Source of the DNA: Datura wrightii
Taxonomy: Eukaryota > Streptophyta > Magnoliopsida > Solanales > Solanaceae
Reading direction: 5' to 3'
Assembly (NCBI GenBank): GCA_035772735.1
Contig: JASDFA010000010.1
Coordinates: 33,729,501-33,793,500 of the forward strand
Length of the DNA stretch: 64,000 bases
Part shown: in pieces, positions 57,241-64,000 of the stretch
Layout of the letters: the number at the start of each line of letters is the position of its first letter
Numbering within the stretch: position 1 is the stretch's first letter
Notes under the pieces: generated by a model
Databases searched by the model: none
What the model was told of the DNA's origin: nothing
What the model saw: only the letters and a program-made list of their open reading frames with translations
Made by a program: the position numbers and the translations under genes

Positions 57241-58687
57241 CTCAATGCCCAAATTTCAATTTAAATCATGAATCCTCTTATTTAAGTTCTGTGGGGTTTT
57301 ACCCAAATGCATGAAAAAGTGATTTCTCTTTATCGGTATGATTTAATTGAGTTTTAGCTGTGGAATTATAAATGGTGGTCAAGTTTTATATTATTTTTCT
57401 TTGAAATCATGTTTCAAGCTTTTAAATCTATATTACGCATTGATGAAAGTTCATGAAAGTTATGATTTATGATGAATATACAATATTTTTAATTTATTGA
57501 TGACGGAAAAGCTTGAATTCAAGTTACCCATGTTTATGTGCATATTTTGAAAGAATTGAATATGATGAAGTATTGTGCAATGCCCACACGTTGAAGAATG
57601 ATTTATGATTTATGAAGCGAATTCATGATTTATCGATTTATGATGTTGGCCGATGAAAAGCGCCTCTGATTCTTCGCTAAGCATGTTTTAAAGGGGATCA
57701 ATGATGATAAATGTTATATTTTAGTCAATGAATCTTAATGCATGATGTTATTGATTTACGTATGAGCCTATATGCACGTTTTTGGGAGCTTTGTCTAGCA
57801 CCAAGCAGCTCGACGTTCAAAGGACTACGCCGGTGTATCATAACCATATGCTACCATGGGTTTCTAAATTATATGATATACTGATAATGATCCCCTCAAA
57901 TATGATATCACCCCGTATGCATGATTCTCGCCTTGCAAGCCAGGGTCGGCTCTGCCTACTTAAGCGAGATAGTGGGGCATTATGAAAGGCTCTACCATGA
58001 TGGTGTCTGTTTTGAAGAGTTCTCCCATTGTCCTGCATGTTTTATGCATTTTTATATTTATGTTATTGGCTCAAGTTATGTTTTGATAAAGTTACTTACG
58101 ATTATGATTATGAACGCTTTATGAACGATTTGAAAGTCTTGAGCCTTATGTTTTCTTATGAAGTTTATGACACAAGCATGATGTCCTTCTCACATGATTA
58201 TTTATGAGTTTATTTTACTTTTAATGTCCATTTTACTTACCTTGGATACTCGGTACATTCCACGTACTGAACCCATACTTTCTATGCTGTATCATTTCAT
58301 GATACAGGGTCTGGATCTCAGGTTCCTCCTCATCCTTAGTCCATCTCAGCTTTCACTCTCAGATTACTGGTGAATCCTCATGTTCCGAGGAGCGCTTGAT
58401 AGACTTTCATATTATTTATGTTTCAGTATTGGTCGGGTTAGTTGTGGATGTTGTCCCATCAACCCATCTTATGTATTAGAGGCTTTTAGACCATGTGTAG
58501 TATCCATCTTATGTGTACGCTTAGTATTTTCTAGTATTATGTTATGTTTACATTTCCGCTTGTATATGTTAAGTTCTCTGCTTTACTAGCTGAGGTTAGA
58601 TGTATGCATGTTCCATGGGTGGACTTGGGGTCTCTCAGGGTCTCTTGTCCCATGTCTACGATTCGGGTGTACGTCCGGGTCATGACA
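57241..58687 (+). repeat. TE9 5' LTR, 5' end missing
   Basis: Ends CGGGTCATGACA at 58687. It contains the conserved hairpin with 8-bp arms (58287-58307) and the shared GGTACATTCCACGTACTGA segment. It aligns loosely with the second half of the TE8 LTR, so it is a related but different subfamily. The left boundary is uncertain. Confidence 0.7.
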
Positions 58688-58691
58688 AACT

Positions 58692-58704
58692 TGGTCTTAG
58701 AGCC
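58692..58704 (+). other. TE9 primer binding site, degenerate
   Basis: TGGTCTTAGAGCC, two changes from the initiator-Met type, four bases after the LTR. Confidence 0.7.
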
Positions 58705-58896
58705 ATAGGTTTGAAGTGTCCTAGGGTGTCTAAGAGCCACGTTAAGTAGAGTCTTTTTCATGGGTGTGAAGCACGCCACACCTATCACGAAGAGGCTACT
58801 CGACATTTAGGAAATGTTCCCTTCTTTCATGTTCTATGTCGTGCGATGAAAAGTCTCTCCATCCTTCTAATTCGTGCGATTCGCGATTGCAGAATT

Positions 58897-60113
58897 ATGG
58901 CTCTTAGGAGAATGAACGAAAGGAGGAATGGAAATGATCAAGGCCATGGCGGTGGCAATGACCAAGGGCATCAGCAAGGCCCACCTGTTCAGGAGCCCCA
59001 CAAGAGCCAGATGCCCACGCTGAGTTTCAAGTGGCTATTCAGATGTTGGCACAGGCCTTGACCGCCCAGGTCGACCGACAAGTTGTTGCACAGGTCCTAC
59101 AAAATGGCAATGTAGCGACGACTCGGATTAGAGACTTCTTGAGGATGAACCCTCCTGAGTTCACAGGATCAAAGGTGGATGAGGATCCACACGAGTTCAT
59201 TTAAGGGATCTTGAAGGTCACTAAGGTTATGGGGGTGAAAAATGGGAAGTGTGTGGACTTGGCCTCTTATCAGCTAAAAAAGGTCGCTCATATTTGTTAC
59301 AAGTAATGGAAGGACGACAGGGCAGCGGGAGAGGGCCCTATCAGCTGGGATGAGTTCCACATTGCCTTTCTCGGCAGGTTCTTCTCTCGGGAGATGTGAG
59401 AGTTGAAAGTAGCTGAGTTTGTGAACCTCAAGAAGGGAATGATGACAGTGCTGGAGTATTCACTTGAATTCACTTCTTTGTCAAAGTACGCCCCAGATTT
59501 AATGATGGATCAGAGGGTGCGGGTGAGCCGATTTGTTCATGGTATGGATGGTTATTTAGACAAGGATTACAGGACTACTATGCTCCACCAGGATATGGAC
59601 TTTCCTCGCATAGTGTTGTACGCCTAGCAGATGGAGGCAGCTCATGCGATGGAGAGGGAGGCAAAGAGGGCTCAGACGGACAGCCGTGGGTTTTCACATT
59701 AGAGATCCGCGGTGGCTACCGTCCACAGTTTTAGAAGAGATCACTATCCCAAGCGCCGTCATCAGCTAGTTTTCCATCCAGGCCCATGGGTGATCAAAGA
59801 GTAGGGCTTCAGGGTCGAGGGATCAGAAGGGCACCCAGTTAGAGTCTACCTCTCCAGCCTGTGGGAAGTGCGGCAAGAGTCATGCTGGGGAGTGCTTGCT
59901 CATTTCAGATGTTCTCTATGGTGTGGTACATCTAGGCACATGCGCCGAACGTGCCCATATGCTAGACAGGGTGATAATAAGGGTCGTCCATAGACCACCA
60001 GGACAGCAGCAACTCCAGCTCGTTTTGCTCCGCAGGGAGCATCGACTATTGGAGGTAGCGGACAGTGCCAAAATAGATTTTATGCCCTTGCCTCGCGCCA
60101 GGAGCAGGAGACT
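58897..60113 (+). pseudogene. TE9 gag
   Basis: ATG at 58897 gives MALRRMNERRNGNDQGHG. Capsid-like pieces follow (WDEFHIAFLGRFF; AEFVNLKKGMMTVLEYSLEFTS; RVSRFVHGMDGYLDKDYRTT at 59518-59577). A zinc knuckle near 59860 (CGKCGKSHAGEC) looks intact. At least three frame changes and several stops. Confidence 0.82.
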
Positions 60114-60692
60114 TTGACAAACGTGGTCACTGGTATGTTGCGTGTATTTCATATTGATTTTTATTTATTTCTAGATCTGGGAGATACCTTCTCTTTTGTG
60201 ACTCCCTACATTGTTAGTAGCCTTGGAGTTAGTCCCGAGACCTTGTTAGAACTATTTTCAGTTTCGACCCTTATTGGTGATTCGGTCGTAGCTAGACGAG
60301 TATATAGAGAATTCCCGATCACTATGTTGCATAAGGTTACCTCTGCAGACCTTGTAGAGTTAGCCATGACTGACTTTGCCATTATTCTTGGCATAGATTG
60401 GTTGTTTGCATGTTATGCTTTGATTAATTGTAGGACCCGTATGGTGGAATTTCGTTTTCTTGGTGAGTTAGTGTTGGAGTGGAAGGGTAGTTCAATGGTA
60501 CCAGCAGGTTGGTTTATTTCATACCTTAAGGCCAGGAAGATGATTTCTAAAGGTTTAATGTACCACCTAGTTAGGGTTAAGGATGTGGAGTCCGAGACCC
60601 GGCTATTCAATCAGTTCCAGTGGTGTGTGAATATCCGGAGGTATTTCCAGATGATTTTCCAGGTGTTCCTCTATATAGGGAAATTGATTTGA
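60114..60692 (+). pseudogene. TE9 protease
   Basis: An open run of 192 codons. The active-site area reads FLDLGDTFSFVTPY (Ala after Gly is Asp), then AIILGIDWLFACYALINC. The reading frame slips near 60600, after which RT is read from 60620 in another frame. Confidence 0.8.
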
Positions 60693-61282
60693 ATATTAAT
60701 CTATTACCCGATACACAACCTATCTCTACTCCTCCCTGCAGGATGGCTCCAGCCGAGCTAAAGGAATTGAAGGATCAATTAAAGGATCTATTGGATAAGG
60801 GCTTTATTAGACCCAGCCAGACTCCATGGGGTGCACCAGTTCTATTTGTTCGAAAGAAGGACGGGTCCCTTCGCATATGTATTAACTATCAACAGTTGAA
60901 CAAGGTTATCATCAAGAATAGGTACCCCTTACCCAGGATCGATGATTTGGTTGACCAGCTTCAAGGTGCCAAGTGCTTCTCCAAGATTGATCTCAAGTCC
61001 GGGTATCACCAGCTTAGGGTTCGGGAGAGTGACATCCCAAAGACCTCTTTTAGGACTCGATATGGTCACTACGAATTTGTTATTATGTATTTCGGACTAA
61101 CCAATGCCCTTACAGCTTTTATGGATCTAATGAACAGGGTGTTCAAGGAATATTTGGACATGTTCATGATTGTGTTCATTGGCGACATCTTGATATATTC
61201 ACGGAGCGAGGAGGTGCATGCTGCTCACCTAAGGGTAGTACTTCAGACCGTCAAAGGATTGTCAGCTATATGCAATGTTTAG
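60620..61282 (+). pseudogene. TE9 reverse transcriptase with catalytic Asp lost
   Basis: The longest RT piece in the Del-type elements (220 codons): FVRKKDGSLRICINYQQLNK, FSKIDLKSGYHQLRV, FRTRYGHYEF. The catalytic Phe-Ile-Asp-Asp is Phe-Ile-Gly-Asp (61175-61186), so the protein could not polymerise. The frame is lost after 61282. Confidence 0.87.
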
Positions 61283-61551
61283 TAAGTGAAAATTTTAGCT
61301 AGATTCAGTGGCATTTTTGGCTCATGTGGTATCAAGTGAAGGCTTAAGGGTAGATTCCTAGAAAATTTAGGCGGTGAAGAATTGGCCTAGACCGGTGAAT
61401 CCTTCCGAAATTCGGTGTTTCTTAGGTCTAACTGGCTACTATCGGAGATTTGTTGAGGGTTTCTCATCTATTGCGGCACATTTTACTAAGTTAACTCAAA
61501 GAAAAGGAGAAGTTCCAATGGTCGGAAGCTTGTGAGAAAAGCTTCTAATAG

Positions 61552-61980
61552 TTGAAGACCCGACACACTTCAGCACTAGTGTTGACTTTGCCCGAGAGTA
61601 CTGAAGCCTTTGTTGTATATTGTGATACTTTGAGAGTTAGATTGGGATGTGTGTTGATGCAGCGTGGGAAGGTAATAGCATACGCCTCGAAACAGCTTAA
61701 AGTTGATGAAAAGAATTACCCGACCCATGATCTTGTGTTGGCCGCGGTGGTGTTTGTATTGAAAATATGGTGGCATTACTTGTATGGGGTCCACGTGGAT
61801 GTATTTATGGATCACAAGATCCTGCAATATGTGTTCTCACAGAAATATCTAAATCTTTAGCAAAGGAGGTGGTTGGTGTTACTTAAGGACTATGACATGA
61901 GTGTCCTTTACCACCCGGGCAAGGCCAATATAGTTGTAGATGCAATTAGTAGGCTCTCTATGGAGAGTATGTCCCACGTG
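61552..61980 (+). pseudogene. TE9 RNase H
   Basis: VVYCDTL, THDLVLAAVVF (catalytic Glu changed to Val) and FMDHKILQYVF are recognisable. A stop lies at 61858. The end reads VVDAISRLSMES. Confidence 0.8.
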
Positions 61981-63084
61981 GATGAGGGAAAGAAGGAGTT
62001 GGTGAAGGATGTCCACCGACTTGCAAGACTAGGAGTTAGATTGATCGACTCGACTAATAGCAGCGTTATTATGCAGAATAGGTCAGAATCGTCCTTAGTG
62101 GTCGATGTCAAATCCAAGCAAGATGAGGATCCGACTTTGAGAAACTTAAAGGAAGTAGTGAGGAGTAAAAAGGTGGTGGTTTTCTCCCAAGGGGGAGATG
62201 GTGTGCTACGATACCAGGGTCGACTATGTGTTCCGGATGTTGATAATTTGAGAGTTCAGATATTGCATAAGGCACATGGTACTAGATATTCTATCCATTT
62301 GGGATCCACAAAGATGTATTGGGACTTGCGAGAAATCTATTTATGGGATGGTATGCAGAAGGATATTTTGGTGTTCGTAACTAAATGTCCAAACTGCCAG
62401 CGAGTGAAAGTCGAGCATCAAAGGCTGGGAGGTGTACTTCAGGATATTAGCATTCCCACTTGGAAGTTGGTCGAAATAAATATGAATTTTGTTACAGGCC
62501 TACCTCGTACGCGCCGACACTATGACTCCAATTGGGTAGTGGTAGACAGCTTAACTAAGGTTGCACACTTCCTACCGGTCAAGACCACAGATTCACCGGA
62601 TGATTATACCAAGTTGTATATTGGGGAGTTGATTTGACTTCATGGAGTTCCCTTTTTAGTTTACCTCTTAGTTTTGGAGGTCTTTTAAGAAGGGACTCGA
62701 GACTCAAGTCAAGCTCAGCATGACCTTTCATCCGCAAACAGATGGCCAAGCTGAGCTAACAATCTAGACTCATAAGGACATGTTAAGGGAATGTGTAATG
62801 GATTTCAAACTTAGTTGGGATGATCATTTTCCATTAATTGAGCTTGCCTATAATAACAGTTATCACTCCAGTATCCAGATGGCACCGTTTGAAGCTCTTT
62901 ACGGGCGAAGGTGTAGATCTCTTGTCAGATGGTTTGAGGTTGGCGAGGCAACTATGATAGGACCAGATTTGGTTCACGAGGTGATAGTGAAGGTTGAGTT
63001 GATAAGGGACCAGTTAAAAACCGCTCAGTCATCAAAAGTCGTATGCTGATGTGAGGAGAAGGGATCTGGAGTTTAATGTGGATT
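61981..63084 (+). pseudogene. TE9 integrase, truncated
   Basis: Zinc region HKAHGTRYSIH ... CPNCQR. Core INMNFVTGLPRT has Asn for the first catalytic Asp. A deletion of about 30 bases near 62650 removes the second Asp region. The later part resumes at 62780 with LIELAYNNSYHSSIQMAPFE and stops abruptly near 63084, before the C-terminal domain and the 3' LTR. Confidence 0.82.
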
Positions 63085-63413
63085 GGCTAAACAACAAAAA
63101 GAAAGGTTAATTTTAGCTCAAAATCAGGATCAAGGGATATTTATTTTCATTTGGTAGGTATCTTAAGGCTAAAGTGGAGTACTCATCAAAAATAACCTAT
63201 GATCCTTTCCTAACCTCTTGTCCTATATCTTGGTATGACCGACCAGGCAAGTTCTAGATTGACACACACAGCAGAACCAACTCTATGCCGCACTCACACA
63301 ACACTTGATTGCACGGCTAAGTTCAACCACTAGGTACATGCACAGCTTAGGCATTAATTATCCTAGCAATACCTATGATGCCATACAAAGATCCATACTG
63401 GTTATGCCTCATA
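63085..63413. other. unassigned stretch
   Basis: No ORF and no match to the LTRs or internal regions described here. It lies between the truncated TE9 integrase and the TE10 LTR. It contains several CACA/ACACA runs and no polypurine tract or primer site. Confidence 0.5.
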
Positions 63414-64000
63414 TGTATGACCCGAACATAGGCTCAGATCGAGACACGGGAAAAAGAACCCCGAGGGACTCCAAGTCGACCCATGGAATGAACATAACAT
63501 CTAACTTAATCATAAAAGCGTAAGATCAACATGATAAACTTAGCGGATGTATGAAATAAGCATAACATCAGAAATACACACGAATCTGAAGCTGATTACA
63601 TTCTATGTCTAAAAAGCCTCTAGTACTGATAAGTTGAAGGGATAAGACCCCAACTAACTATCTAAGCCTGACACTGAATACATAAAGAAAACTGATACAA
63701 CATGGTCCTCGAGAGATGAGGACTCACCAACAGATATGGGGTGCTAACTCTGAAAGGCTAGCTAAAGACGAGGCTAAGGAAGAGTACCGGGGCTTGTATC
63801 ATGAAATGATACAGTAAAGAGTATGAGGTCAGTATGTGGAATGCACCTAGTATGCAAGGTAAGTAAAACTGCTTAAGTAAGTAAAATCATTTAAAATGTG
63901 CATAGTATAAAACAACATCAAGTTAAGAATCTGAGAGTAGGCTTGCATGCTATTTTCTGAAATCATGATCTTAACATTACTAAATATCACAACTGAATCG
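63414..64000 (-). repeat. TE10 LTR, 3' part, runs off the window
   Basis: Minus strand ends with GTTCGGGTCATACA. It has the hairpin at 63795-63813 (8-bp arms), GGTCAGTATGTGGAATGCACC, and the GTCCTC/GAGGAC segment near 63705-63730. There is no primer site on the outer side, so it is a 3' or solo LTR rather than a 5' LTR. Confidence 0.75.

Noticed and set aside
49009..58687. TE8 and TE9 as a tandem pair sharing one central LTR
   Set aside because: The two LTR halves are of different subfamilies and are separated by foreign sequence, so a simple shared LTR is not supported.
63414..64000. TE10 LTR as the 5' LTR of TE7
   Set aside because: Same strand, but there is no primer site next to it and its hairpin variant differs from that of the TE7 LTR.

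Overview
The window is plant nuclear DNA, almost certainly from a eudicot and possibly from Solanaceae (a guess from the feel of the repeats, not a search). It is repeat-dense heterochromatin. I see no host housekeeping gene, tRNA, rRNA or CRISPR. Nearly every stretch can be assigned to a decayed LTR retrotransposon or to a CACTA DNA transposon. All coding regions carry stops or frameshifts.

Layout, with my own labels. TE1 (+) is a Tekay/Del-type Ty3/gypsy element. Only its integrase end (16313-16975) and 3' LTR (17221-19684) are present. TE2 (-) is a second Del-type element inserted in the TE1 integrase: 5' LTR 14071-16312, gag 13248-13864 and 1-618, then off the left edge. TE3 (+, 619-13247) is a complete Athila-like element inserted in the TE2 gag, with two 1.5-kb LTRs and a perfect 5-bp target duplication (ATACG). 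This gives a three-level nest. Next come a CACTA TNP2 fragment (19752-20329), TE4 (-, 20330-33523, a second Athila-like element whose RT holds a solo LTR at 27420-28845 flanked by CTAGC), TE6 (+, 33524-40562, a related element that goes from protease straight to the 3' region with no RT or integrase), and a CACTA 3' half (40563-46716). The rest is Del-type: TE7 (-, 46717-49008), TE8 (+, 49009-56780), a foreign LTR scrap (56781 to about 57240), TE9 (+, about 57240-63084) and the LTR of TE10 (-, from 63414).

Gene logic of the Athila-like elements: the order is LTR, tRNA-Asp primer site, one long gag-protease-RT-RNase H-integrase frame, a small conserved hairpin, a GC-rich palindromic repeat block, a spliced leader, and a third ORF in the env position with a very acidic C terminus. 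That ORF resembles what I remember as the 'putative plant transposon protein' domain. A polypurine-like decamer occurs before this ORF, after it and at the 3' LTR.

The most interesting signals are non-coding. They are: (1) a hairpin after pol with an invariant loop and compensatory stem changes in three elements; (2) repeated internal polypurine-like tracts; (3) 94-bp palindrome-rich tandem repeats just upstream of the LTR TATA box, with a related block upstream of the third ORF; and (4) a hairpin near the end of every Del-type LTR, also with a compensatory pair change.
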